Source: Gongronella butleri (taxonomy: Eukaryota; Mucoromycota; Mucoromycetes; Mucorales; Cunninghamellaceae). Taken from it: a DNA stretch of 64,000 bases. The stretch lies in the NCBI GenBank assembly GCA_025201375.1, contig JAIWZP010000038.1, positions 240,668 to 304,667 on the forward strand. Direction: 5' to 3'. Positions within the stretch are counted from its first letter, which is position 1. Each line of letters starts with the position of its first letter. The notes under the pieces were generated by a model, which had not been told where the DNA came from, made no database searches, and saw only the letters and a program-made list of their open reading frames with translations. This document shows, piece by piece, positions 24,283-35,030 of this stretch. Both the position numbers and the translations under genes were made by a program.

Positions 24283-26286
24283 ATGGGATCCGTGTTTTCC
24301 AAGCAACCTGCGGCCGAGGTACCCGAAGAACGCAAGCGTCGCGCGTCTGAGGAGGCAGCAACCAGTGTGCAAAAGCGCGCGCGCAGCGACGACAAGACAA
24401 AAGGCAAAAACAACAAAAAGGGCGAGAAGAAGGGCGACAAGAAGCGCTACAAGACCAACAAGGAGCGTCGCGAGTACCACGATAAGCACCGAAAGTGGGG
24501 CAGCAATGAGTCAGAGCGCCCCAAAACCGACGATTCCGAAAAAGAGCCGCGTCACCCCAAGAAAAAGGTTGCGCTGCTTTTTGGCTATAGTGGCACCGGC
24601 TACAGCGGCCTCCAATTGTAAAGAACGCAACGTGTTTATCAGGACGGCCACTCTTTTTTTTTTTTTTTTTTTCTAATTCGTAATTTTTTTCCCTTTTTAA
24701 TAGCAATCCCAATGTGGCGACGATTGAGCAAACGATGTTTGACGCGATGGTCAAAGCCAATGGCGTGTCCAAGATGAATTCGGACGACCCGAGAAAGGTG
24801 GGATGGAGCCGTGCTGCGCGCACAGACAAAGGCGTGCACGCTGCGGGCAATCTTGTGTCGATGAAATTGCAATTCCCCGTGGATGGCGAGGCCATGGTGG
24901 ATGCAATCAATCGCGAGCTGCCGGACCAGATCCGTGTGTGGGGCTACGTTGAAGTTTTCCGTTCGTTCAATGCCAAGACGCTGTGCGATTCGCGTGTTTA
25001 CGAATATTTGCTGCCGTGTTACGCGTTTGCTCCGCCACACAAGCAGAAATTGTACGCTAATCGCAAGGACGAGTCCGACATCTCTGTCAGCAGCAAGGAT
25101 GGCTCTGTCGTCAAGTTCATTCGCATTGCATCCGAGGAACAGCGCTCAAAGGCCGAGCAATACAAAATCAGCGATAGTCAACTCGCTGCTTTCCGCGCCG
25201 CCATGCAAAAGTACGAGGGCACGCACAATTTCCACAATTACACCATCGGACGCCACTTTAATGAAAAGAGTGCCAATCGCTACATGATCAATATCAAGGT
25301 AAAAAAAAAAAAGTGTGCAAAACACGCGACGCGACGCGCTTGACGCAATCTTTTTTGTATTTTTTTTAGGTCAGCGACCCCTTTTTGATCGACGGTGTCG
25401 AGTGGCTGAGCATCAAGCTTCATGGTCAATCGTTCATGATTCATCAGATTCGAAAGATGATCTGTAAGATTTGACGAAAAGAAAGAAAATCAAGCGGAAC
25501 GTGCCTGCTCATTTTTTTTCTTTTTCATCGCCAGCCATGGCTGTGCTCATTGTGCGCAATGATACACCGCTCGCCTTGATCGACAACAGCTTTGAAAACA
25601 AAAAGATCAACATCCCCAAGGCGCCTGCGCTCGGTCTTCTCCTCGAACAGCCGCTCTTTGAATCTTACAATCACAAGATCGAGGAGCACAAAAAGGAGCG
25701 CCATAAGCGCCCAAAGGACGAAAAGGAGCACCAGCCCATTGATTTCGGCACGTATCAGGTATGGCCGTCCAGGAAAAAAAAAGAGCCAAAGGAGTACAAA
25801 AAGAAGCCCCCAACTCACTAAAAATGTCACGCCACTCCTCCTTTTTTTTTTTTTAAACAGGAATTGATGGACGACTTTAAGAAAAAGTACATCTACACCA
25901 GGGTGTTTGAGACGGAGCGCGCGGAAAGAGGGTAAGTAAATGGCCAAGAGGGGGAGATGAGACGCGCAAAAGCATGCAATGGGCATGTTAGATGCATGGA
26001 CTTGCTTGGAGGATTTGCCAATTGCCCATTGGCTTGCTTGGCAATGCAAGGGGGAAAGGGGGGAAAATGGCATGATGGCAACGCGACGCGTATTGACGCG
26101 CTCTTTTTTTTTTTTTTTTCTAGTTTTGAACAATTTTTGGCGTCGGTGGACAATTCCATGACCCGCGACTTTGAATACTTGCAGTCGGATGATGGTGCCA
26201 TACCCGATCAATGCATTATTGTTAGCAGCAAAGGCAAGCAAGCTGCCAAAGACGAACAAGACGAGATGGATGAAGAGGAAGATTGA
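24283..26286 (+). CDS. PUS1: tRNA pseudouridine synthase PUS1 (TruA family)
   Basis: Converts uridines to pseudouridine in tRNA (positions 27/28 and others) and some snRNA and mRNA, mainly in the nucleus. Six exons (24283-24617, 24704-25298, 25370-25463, 25535-25758, 25861-25931, 26124-26286) join in frame to 493 aa. A Lys-rich nuclear-localisation-like region fills residues 15-95. The TruA start block is KKVALLFGYSGTGYSGLQ, and the catalytic motif is GWSRAARTDKGVHAAG with D153 as the invariant aspartate. The C-terminal TruA blocks GTHNFHNYT and FMIHQIRKMI are present. The acidic tail ends DEMDEEED. Introns 3 and 5 carry clustered ACGCG motifs. An AATAAA follows about 35 bp after the stop. 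Confidence 0.94.
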
Positions 26287-26580
26287 GATTAACCTTGTAC
26301 AAATGTTTAAAAGACACAAAAAATAAACAATTATTCATCCTGTAAAGAATGAATTCTGCAACCTGTTTGTTTGACCATTGCCTTGGTCCAGGGGGTGGAG
26401 GGGAAAAGACGGGGGTGGAGGGGGAGATGAGGAGGGGCTGGAGGCACAACGATCAACACCTCCTTACATAACATGGGTCTGGGCCTTGACAACGGCCCAT
26501 TGCGTTCATTGCTGCACATCAATCTCAGATGCCAATCAATGGGCTGCAAGGAACAACCTCCATTGCCACATTGGCACACG

Positions 26581-26616
<36 letters not shown>

Positions 26617-27791
26617 CATATATGGCGTGCATTTCCACATGTCCTTGCGTTTGGCCTGAAAATCGGTCTTTAACCACAGCAATGACCGAAAAAAAAAGCC
26701 AATGCCTCGTCATGTCGTCGATCTTGGAAGAGTGCACGTGCACGGATTGACTGGTGCCCAAGCCATTTTTGTTCCAAGAAAAAAAGGGGGACCAAAGCGA
26801 TCCATCCATCCAATTGCTCTTTGTTTTTGCTACGCTAGGATTTTGTCGAAAAAAGGAAAGAAAAAAGGCCTATGGAAAAGGGGGAAGCACGCCTACTGCC
26901 ACCATGGCTGGGATGCTTGCAGCAGCAAGCAAAGAAAAATCTCCTTTTTCCAACCAAGGATGCAAAATCACCCAATGCGCACCACGTTACACGTGCTTTT
27001 TGCTCTGTATGGATCATTTTTTTCGTGCCCGCCGACCCGCGGACACCCAAAATGATCCTCTTGGAAATCATGGACGCGCAGGAAAGGACACACAACAGCA
27101 AGATCAAACGAATAACGGGCAACGCGTCGTTTTTTCTTTCGCAAAAGACGCATTTCATTCGCTCGAGATGCGTCCACCCTTGCGATTGGACCATGTCGCG
27201 GAGTTCCTTGCAATGAGAGGGGGGCCAAAGGGAGCCTTTTTTTGCTTTTTTTTTCATTCTTTCTTTTAGGTCCCCAGGGAGACGAAGCGACGCGTCGTCA
27301 AGATGAAAGCGGCACTTTATCAACATTGCAGGGCACAGAAAAAAAATCCACGGGTTATTTTTAGCAAGGTCAATAAGCAAAGAATAGCAACACGCTCGTC
27401 ACACCCTATCTTGTGGATATGTGCCTGTTTCGGCAAAGGTGGAAGATCTCCAGCAAGGCAAATTGAAAAAAGTAGCCTAATGAAGCAAGCAAGGTCTGCA
27501 TTTTAAGGTTTAAATAGAAAGGCAATGAAGGCGGGGCTTCACTCTTTTTCCCTCTGTCTGCGTAACATTGACTTTGTGCTACTGAAACCCGAGATGAAGA
27601 AAACCTAAAGGGACAGCAGCCTGCCTGTCGCTTTCATAAAGTGCCTTGCCTTGCTTTTGATTTCTTTATTCTCTCTCCCTCCTTTTTTTTTTATCCTCTC
27701 TTTCTTCCCTCTAAGCACTCACCCGGCCTTTCCTTTTTTCTTTTTCTCTTTTTTTTCCCCCACCTCTAATTCACTCGTTTCCATTCTCCTC
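26287..27791. other. Intergenic, possible small unresolved gene
   Basis: Contains a T run of about 34 at 26581-26614. On the plus strand, a frame starting MAGMLAAASKEKSPF near 26902 stays open to 27269. A T-rich acceptor at 27269/27270 is followed by a basic open frame (VPRETKRRVVKMKAALYQHC). No convincing donor joins them, so no gene is called. A TATA-less, CT-rich leader precedes the gene at 27792. Confidence 0.3.
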
Positions 27792-28943
27792 ATGCTTTTC
27801 TCCAAATTGATCGCCGTCGTGCCCTTGATTGCGGCTGCCGTCCGCGCTCAACAGATTGCCGAGGTCGTGGATGCCAACAATTTCTGTGTCTTCCTTCCTC
27901 CCCCCGACTCGGCGAATCGCAACATCGCGGACACCGAGTGGAATGCGCAAACCTACTGCTTGGGCAACGCGCCCAATGCCAAGGGTGCCAACAAACTTGC
28001 CGATGGCTTCATCCTCTCGGCCCATTATGTTGCCACCAACACGTATGTTCAAGTCACGGGCCAAATCGACCCCGTCAAGGCCAAATTGAATGCCACGGAT
28101 GAAGGTGGCCAGATGGTAAGGCGCATTTTTCCTCTTGATTTTTGATCTCTTTCTTTTTTTGCCCACGCGAATTGGATCCAATTGACATTTTTATTCCTTC
28201 TTTTAGGATGTCGCTGCTCGTAAGTCCGGTTGATCCGACAACAATGATGCATGCACCCCCTCAAACGCGGTGTCAAATGGCTCACTCTTTTTTTTTTTTT
28301 CTTTCTCTTTCATCAGCCAAGGGCTCTTCTTGCGCCGGCTGGTCGCTCTATGTCAACATGATTGAGCCTGCCACCAACACGTACTGCATGCGTTGCTGTG
28401 TAAGTTGAATGTCAGCTTCTTGTTTGTATTGTATGACTTTCCATATTCAATGTTCCCGCTTTTTTTTTTTTCTACAAAGAACGACAAGGTCACCTGCAAC
28501 CGAGGTAAATGATCGCCCGCGTGCGCGGGTTGGAGGGCCCAGGCACTAATTGGGCCCACGTCTCCCTTGATTTGCAACGGATCACTGATTTTTGTCCTTT
28601 TTTTTTCCCCAATTATCTAGGCATCTCCGAAAAGGGTTGCGCTCACGTCATCCCTGGTGATTACAGCGGTCCTTTGAACGGCGGCTCGGCCGGCGGTCTC
28701 AATCCCTCTGGTTCGACCACTCCCAACACCAACGTCAGCGTGTCCGCCAGCAGCTCGGCCTCGGCTTCAAAGGCGGCCGCTGCCTCTGGCTCTGCCTCTC
28801 CCGCTCAAAAGTCGAACCCTCCCGCCGGTGCTGACGCCAATGTGTCCGCTCAATCCGTCGATAATAAGAGCGGCGCTGCTGGCGTTGTCCCCACGCTTGC
28901 TTTCACCGTCGTCGCTCTCGCCGTTTCCTTCTTGTCTCAGTAG
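27792..28943 (+). CDS. Secreted GPI-anchored, cysteine-containing protein
   Basis: Five exons (27792-28115, 28207-28219, 28317-28399, 28480-28504, 28621-28943) join in frame to 255 aa; two of them are only 13 and 25 bp. Residues 1-18 are a signal peptide (LIAVVPLIAAAVRAQ). The mature domain has eight or so cysteines (NFCVFLPP, TYCLGNAP, SSCAGWS, TYCMRCC, VTCNRG, KGCAHVIPGDY), probably disulfide-bonded. A Ser/Ala/Asn-rich linker follows and the protein ends in a hydrophobic tail (VVPTLAFTVVALAVSFLS), as expected for GPI attachment. It resembles small wall or surface proteins common in fungi, but no named family is asserted. It is likely extracellular or wall-bound. Confidence 0.8.
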
Positions 28944-29739
28944 ATGTATTTGTGCCTGTGTGTGTCATTGTCAAATGATAAAAAAAATAGCCACTGTATT
29001 TCTACCTTTTTTTTTTCGTACTTTATACCTTTGCAAGCTCACCCTAATTATAATGATTCTTTTTGCCAATTGAATAAAAGCACAGACGCGTTTCTGGCGC
29101 ACTTTTTTTCCCTGCGCAATTCTATCCTCTCATGTTGATTTTCATTGTCGAGAAACACCTGGTGCCTTGAATTCTCCCGTGCGCGACTGGTGCCATGGCA
29201 ATCCGGTGACTATAGATAGATGTTTATATTAAACGCGGGTTACACGAGGCAGTGAGTAAATTATGTGGAGCACAGAGCGTAAGCTATGCCAAGACCAGCA
29301 AGCTTCTTTTTTATTTTGGGCTGTGTGTGAGGAAAAAGGAACTTTTGCTTGCTGGAAGGCGAGATTTGCTACTGAAAAGAGGTTAATTTCAATGCATTCT
29401 GCACGTTCGTCCCCCACCACGTTGGCTCCGCCCATCGTGGGGTGACGCTTGCCTCCTGTCTGCAAATCAGAAGGCGTTTAATTACGTCACTGGCAGGAAG
29501 AACCACAAAAGAATCTGCGTTGCACAGGCACGAACCAGCAAAACAAAAAAAAGGCCAATTCCCAATATTCCGGCCGTGCCATGGGATCTGCAAGCCAATA
29601 ATCAACCGCCTTTTCCTAATTAGGCCAGCGCGTCGCACGACAGCTTTCTTTTGTAAGTGCGATCTGCTCACTCCCTGCACCAACACCATGGATGCTCATG
29701 TTGTTGCGTGGAGGCTTTTGGCCATCCATCGATGAAATT
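28944..29739. other. Intergenic, no gene recognised
   Basis: Contains the 3' region of the GPI protein (AATAAAAG near 29073) and unremarkable sequence with short open frames only. Confidence 0.4.
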
Positions 29740-30060
29740 GGTCTCATTCGATAAAGGTTTAACAGATGCTTTCGACATGTTAAAAGCTCTGCGTGTCGTC
29801 CAATCAGTTGCCGAAAACATCGAGGTTGAATTTTTTTGAAATGGTTGAATGGCTTTCACAAGTATACAAGGTCAACACATCGGCCAAACAAACATTCCGG
29901 TAATGACGTACGAACGTGCCTCTTTTGAATGGTGCGACTTTCATCCCGATCCACAAAATATTTCGAGAGCCATTGCTGAATTTGTGAATATACCGATATT
30001 TTGAGTTCATCTGCACAACGACTCAACGGACCTCTGGTTTTCATCGCCATGTTGAAAAAA
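29740..30060 (+). repeat. Dispersed repeat, family 2, copy 3
   Basis: Third copy, in the same orientation as 5815-6165 and 6905-7235. Recognisable blocks are ATTCGATAAAGGTTTAACAG, GACATGTTAAAAGCTCTGCG, GTTGCCGAAAACATCGAGG, GCCTCTTTTGAATGGTGCGA and CCACAAAATATTTCGAGAGC, ending GAGTTCATCTGCACAACG. Confidence 0.55.
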
Positions 30061-30299
30061 GACGCGATGAAATGGCCTAATGAAACAGCTTTGGAGGCAA
30101 TCCATGTGTTAATTGCGATGGTCAATATTGGACTTGTTGAAAATTCGTTAAAATCGTGCACATCTCGACCAACAGGCTGATCATCCTTGCCCTTTTTTAT
30201 TTTTTTTATGAGAGAAGCCACGAAATATCAAAGGCGTGACCTTTGCCCGTCAACAAAGCATGCTTTTACCTCGGAAAACGAGAAACGCGTAAACTACGT

Positions 30300-31095
30300 A
30301 TTTTGGCTCTGCGATTGGCCCTGAGTTTCACTAGCAATACGAATCTCAAGATTTCTCTCGACTAAGTGATCCGATTATGAAAAAACTTGGCATCATCGAA
30401 GTTTTGGGTCGAGTATCCTCTGACCTAAATTTGGAGCCAGATGGTCAGGGTCATCGGGAGGAACGCGTGAAATATTATTTGGCGCTGGGTTTTCACTGGC
30501 AAACGTGAATCTCGAGATTTCCCAGGACTGAGTGGCTCGATTTGCGAAAAAAATCAACACCGCTGGAGACTTGGGTTTACCATCAACTGATCCAAATTTG
30601 GGATCAGATGAGCAAGATTCTGATGAAGCGCCAGTTTCATAGGCGTACAGGGGGCAAGATCAGCACTATATGGTCTCGTACGGCGACAATGGCTGAGCGC
30701 CCCGACGCATGAGTCACCTCAAATGAATCAGGGAGCAAACGCGGTAAAAGCGCTTGTGGTTTGGTGACATCGCGTCGAGTTTTAAGTGAGTTAGCCTTCA
30801 GAGGTCGCATTGATCTTGGTTTGGCCCTGATTTTATGAAAAATGAATGTTCTCAGGGCTGAGTGATCCGATCTCTGAAAAAAATTGACATCGCCGGCTTT
30901 TTGTGTTCAGCATTCTGTTGCTCAAACACAGGACTATTTGAATAAGATCCGGAGGACACGCCCGGCAAAAAGGGGGTAGGGGTTTGTCTATTTTGGTAAC
31001 GGACGCGACAGTAGCCCAACGTGTCCATGCGCAAGTCACTTGAAATGAATCTGTGATCAAAGACGGTAAAAGCGCTTGCGTTTTGAAGATATTGC
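30300..31095 (+). repeat. Degenerate tandem repeat, about three units
   Basis: Three successive units share, in order, a GATTGGCCCTGA or TTGGCCCTGAT block, GAATnTCnnGnnTTnnCnnGACT(A)AGTG, CTCGATTTGCGAAAAAAAT or CCGATCTCTGAAAAAAATTG, a GATCCAAATTTGGG/CCAGAT block and GCAAGATCnnGATGAAG. Units 2 and 3 also share TCACCTCAAATGAATC and CGGTAAAAGCGCTTG. Units begin near 30310, 30490 and 30825. Function is unknown. Confidence 0.6.
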
Positions 31096-31329
31096 ATTGA
31101 GATCTCGGGGAGTTGGTGTGAAAAATTGCAAATACTCTGTAAACTCGCATTTTTCCATGATGGTTTGACGGACATGATACTGGTCGGCTCTGCCTGACTA
31201 GAGACTGTCCATATTCACAAATATGATATGAGCTTCCGCAAGCCGGCAAGCGTGAAAAAAAAAGTCAGTCAGTATGATATCTCAACAGGTGCCCGAAAAA
31301 TGCGCAAAGCACGATTTTCATCTGTTTTG

Positions 31330-31660
31330 AATTTTTACACACAAATAATAAAGCGTTTGATCTGTCCATCTTTCGATCTCAGGCAGTAGAAGGCAGAAAG
31401 AAAAAAAAAAAAAACTGACGCGTGCTACAGTATAATTTCGAAATCCGCCCGAATGCGACCCGAATGCATCCCTTGCTCGGTCGATCCCGCTCAAAAAAAA
31501 AAAAAAAACTGCATCGCATTCAGCGCAAAGTTATCCAATTGGTTTCGCAGTATGATAAAATTTCTGAAAAAGTGCATAAAGGTGCTCAGCATCGTCCAAT
31601 ATGATATCTCGTTCAATGTACTTTTTTGCTCCTTGAAATCGTTGTCGTCTCCCAAGACAT
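31330..31660 (+). repeat. Dispersed repeat, family 3, copy 2
   Basis: Resembles 4800-5260 (see there). Contains GACGCGTGCTACAGTATAAT, an A run at 31494-31508 and CATCGCATTCAGCGCAAAG. Confidence 0.5.
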
Positions 31661-31739
31661 GAATTGCACAGCATATGTTGTCGTGAATTTTCACGCGCAG
31701 GGCCCTAGAATATTTTTTTCTTGATTTTCTTTTTTTGAA

Positions 31740-31967
31740 GGGTTGATGTTGCCCAGCACCCTCGTTTCACCATTATACGCTCAATGCAAACATAGTATTT
31801 GACTGCCTCTGTGGTCGCCTTGCCCTTGCGGTCTACAAAACGCCTTGCTCATTCTTCAGGACGCCGCACATCGTGCCATGGCACGGACATTGGAACTCGG
31901 CGACCATGATTGAGCGGCCAAGGCGCTTGCTTCGGATCATGGTCTCGTTGTCGCGGTACCAATGCAC

Positions 31968-32002
<35 letters not shown>

Positions 32003-32280
32003 GTCGTTGGCATAAAAAGTGACCAATTGCCTTGTCGCCGAGTCCATTGGCGGCTCCGTCACTGTCACATTACGGCATCGTACGTCTCCATCCTGCGACG
32101 CAAGTGAACCATGCGCTTTGCCCACTTGTCGCGGTATTTCACCGCGTCCTTCCGCTCGTGACCGTCGTAGTATACGTCTTTGCCTTGTTGACGGCACGAG
32201 TAGAGAAAATAGAATTTGACGTATGTCTTGCGCGACTTGGCAAACTGTGTGACCTGTATCTCACGACGTTTGCTAGTTAC
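31740..32280 (-). pseudogene. DDE-superfamily transposase relic
   Basis: On the minus strand a frame reads YSCRQQGKDVYYDGHERKD then AVKYRDKWAKRM. After a one-base shift it continues VTVTEPPMDSATRQLVTFYA, ending AND. An A run of about 29 (31970-32000 on the plus strand as T) interrupts it, after which WYRDNETMIRSKRLGRSIMV and AEFQCPCHG follow. The blocks DGHER, TFYAND and GRSIMVAEF, in this order, are typical of a fungal DDE transposase lineage. Frameshifts, stops and the homopolymer insertion show it is dead. The ends of the element were not found. Confidence 0.7.
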
Positions 32281-32299
32281 TTTTGCCTGACATTTTGCA

Positions 32300-33368
32300 A
32301 TTTGAAGCGGAAAATTGGCTAAATATAAGAGAGAGAGAAAGATACCGTGAGCCAACGAGCCTGAGCAACTTGTACGTGAACTACTTGTCCACGTGTACAC
32401 GTCTTACCTCGTGTGCAGCGCGATCAGCATATATGATTCCCTTGATTTGCCGCTAAAAATCACATTACCCATAAGAACAACCTGGATCAACTTGTTCAAC
32501 CTATCAAAAATTCGTGCCATGTGAAGCTGGGCATATACCTCAAAACGCTATCAAGCTCGTTCAGTCATCAGTTCAGCACAGCTCTGCAGGTTTGTTGCAA
32601 TAATAGCAGTAAAATCGTGTTTAATCAATAAGGTCACTAAGATCCTTATTCACTACGCTTGAGCTGACGCGTATTAAATGATCTGCATCTGTGTTGGGGT
32701 TTCAACAGTCGCGTGCTGTCGAAAAAAATTAGGTTGTCATCGGGAAAATCGTGTTGGAAGCGTTGGCGTTGACGATTGATCAACGAAATTGCGCCAGAAA
32801 CCAATAAAGTTTCTTTTTTTTAATGAAAAATTCCCTTGTATTTTGCTAAAACAACAAGTTTCTGACGATCTGTTGCCGAAAAATCTTCTCGAATGTCAAA
32901 TTTTCGCCTCACGCTCGTAAAATCGCACTTTTTTTATTTTGTTCTCTGCAAATGGTGTCCATCTTCTGTGTGTGGTGCCGTGTGTTTCATATTTCATCCG
33001 TTTCTCTCTAAAATGCTTTTGAAATCAAATATAAAAATCGAAAGGTGGTGGATTTTTGAAGCGCGTAAGCAAGAAAGGGCGCGACGCGGTGCTTCCACGC
33101 CATCATAATTTCATCGGCGCTTGGAATTGAAATGCTAGAATCGTCGCCTACCTTCTGGCACCGCACTAAATTTTCAGCCAATCAATTCCCCTGCTTATGC
33201 ATTTTCGACGACAGCCCTTTTCCGCTTCCGCCAGCTTCTTTTTGATTCTTTGCGCGTGTATAAAAAGAGCGCCGTTTTTCTTTTTGCCATTGCTCTTTTT
33301 TTTTTTCTTCTTGCTTTTTTTCCTGTTCATATTTTTGGCAACCCGAGCGCATATCACAGTATTCAATC
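32300..33368. other. Intergenic and DnaJ promoter region
   Basis: AT-rich, without recognised coding sequence. The 150 bp before the DnaJ start is pyrimidine-rich. Possible heat-shock-like GAA/TTC units occur near 33120-33145 (GGAATTGAAATGCTAGAATC), but they are not in a clean triple array. Confidence 0.35.
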
Positions 33369-34713
33369 ATGGGAAAAGACTATTACGCTATTCTTGGTGT
33401 GTCAAAGAGTGCGACAGATGACGAGATAAAGAAAGCCTACAGGAAACAAGGTGAGTAGGAAAAAAAAAAAAGAAAAAAACGATAAAAGCACACACCCTTG
33501 CAACCAAAAAAAACTCACCTTTTGCTCTTTTTCTTTTTCTTTTTTTAATTTAAGCGCTCAAGTGGCATCCTGACCGCAACAAGGACACCTCTGAGAAAGC
33601 CAAGGAGAAGTTCCAAGAGGTGGGCGAAGCATTTGAGGTGCTCTCTGATAAGAACAAGCGTGCCATCTTTGATCAATTCGGCGAAGAGGGCCTCAAGGCT
33701 GGCCCACCTCCCTCTGGTGGTGGCGGCGGCGGCCCTGGTGGCGGTTTCTCGGGCTTCCCAGGCGCAGGTGGCCCTGGGGGCACGACATTTACCTTCACAA
33801 GCGGTGGTCCCGGCGGCGGTTATCATCCAAGCTCTGCCGACGATATCTTCAAGCACTTCTTTTCCGCATTTGGCGGCGGCGACATGGATGACATGGGCGG
33901 CATGGGTGGTGGCATGCCAGGTGGTATGGGCGGCGGCATGGGAGGCATGCCAGGCGGCTTTTCCTTCCAATCCATGGGGGGCGGTGCTGGTCCTCGCTCC
34001 TCTCGACAGCAATTCCAATCGTCGTCGTCGCCCTTTGGCTTTGGCGGCGGCGGCCATCCCGGGGCGGACCATAAGCCGCCCGCAATCAAGCGATCCTTGC
34101 CAGTGACATTAGAAGGTGAGTAGAAAAGTGATGAATTGGGTTAAAAAAAAACATGTATGCTCATTCTTTTTTCTTTTTCTTTTTCTTTCTTTCTTTTTTT
34201 CTTTTTTTTTTTTTAGCCTTGTACACGGGTACGACAAAAAGGCTCAAGGTGACGAGGAAGCAGCCTGATGCGACGGGCCGCCTTGCATCGTCAGACAAGA
34301 TTTTGACGATTCAGATCAAACCTGGATGGAAAGCGGGGACCAAGGTGCGATTCCCGGGTGAGGGCGACGTGCTTGACAATGGGCAAGCACAAGACATTGA
34401 ATTCATCATTGAGGAAAAGCCACACCCCGTGTTCAAGCGCGAGGGCGACAATTTGCGCATGACGATACAATTGACACTGTCCGAGGCCCTGACCGGCTTC
34501 TCAAAGACAATCACCACGCTCGACGATCGCAAACTCAAGGTCAGCAACCACAATGCCGTCATTCAGCCTGGCCAAGAGTCGCGCGTCCCAAAGGAAGGCA
34601 TGCCCAATTCCAAAACGGGCAACAAGGGCGATTTGATCATCAAATACGACGTCATCTTCCCCACATCGCTGACACAAGCACAAAATGAAGGCATAAACAA
34701 GCTCTTCTCTTGA
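33369..34713 (+). CDS. SIS1: DnaJ/Hsp40 co-chaperone, class B (Sis1/DNAJB1 type)
   Basis: Stimulates the Hsp70 ATPase and delivers substrates in the cytosol and nucleus. Three exons (33369-33450, 33555-34115, 34217-34713) join in frame to 379 aa. The J domain starts [19 protein letters not shown], with HPD at residues 32-34. A long Gly/Phe region is followed by a Gly/Met region ([17 protein letters not shown]), the pairing that marks Sis1. No CXXCXGXG zinc-finger repeats are present, so it is not class A. The C-terminal beta-sandwich domains include [14 protein letters not shown], the [18 protein letters not shown] block and [12 protein letters not shown]. It converges on the GH3 gene downstream (317 bp between stops). 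Confidence 0.95.
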
Positions 34714-35030
34714 TGCAGCTCTCTAAATCCCGACACCTTGCACGTTAAAACAGCAAAACATCCACATTAGCACGCGATCCTCTCTGTTTTTTTCTATTGT
34801 TGTTGCACCTCTCTTGTACATTTTCCCCGTCCCTTTTCCTCCCACACTGTATATTTCCTTCTCGCCAGATTCCAGCGCATGTATTCAAAATAAAAAAAAT
34901 GATAAATTCGTTGTATTGCTGCTTTGTTTAAATTTAAATATTTCGATTCACTAGAACTGCGCGCTGCCGACGGCGCAATACGATTGCCGAGGACGCGACG
35001 CGACGCGCTCATAGAAATTAAATGATAGAA
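34714..35030. terminator. Convergent 3' region between DnaJ and GH3
   Basis: Contains AATAAA at about 34890 for the plus-strand gene and T/A-rich sequence with TTTAAATTTAAAT at 34928-34940. These are poly(A) regions; no gene is present. Confidence 0.5.

Noticed and set aside
26835..27380. Minus-strand 181-codon frame in the PUS1-GPI spacer
   Set aside because: Cys/Phe/Lys-rich with no motif; probably the shadow of T-rich plus-strand sequence.
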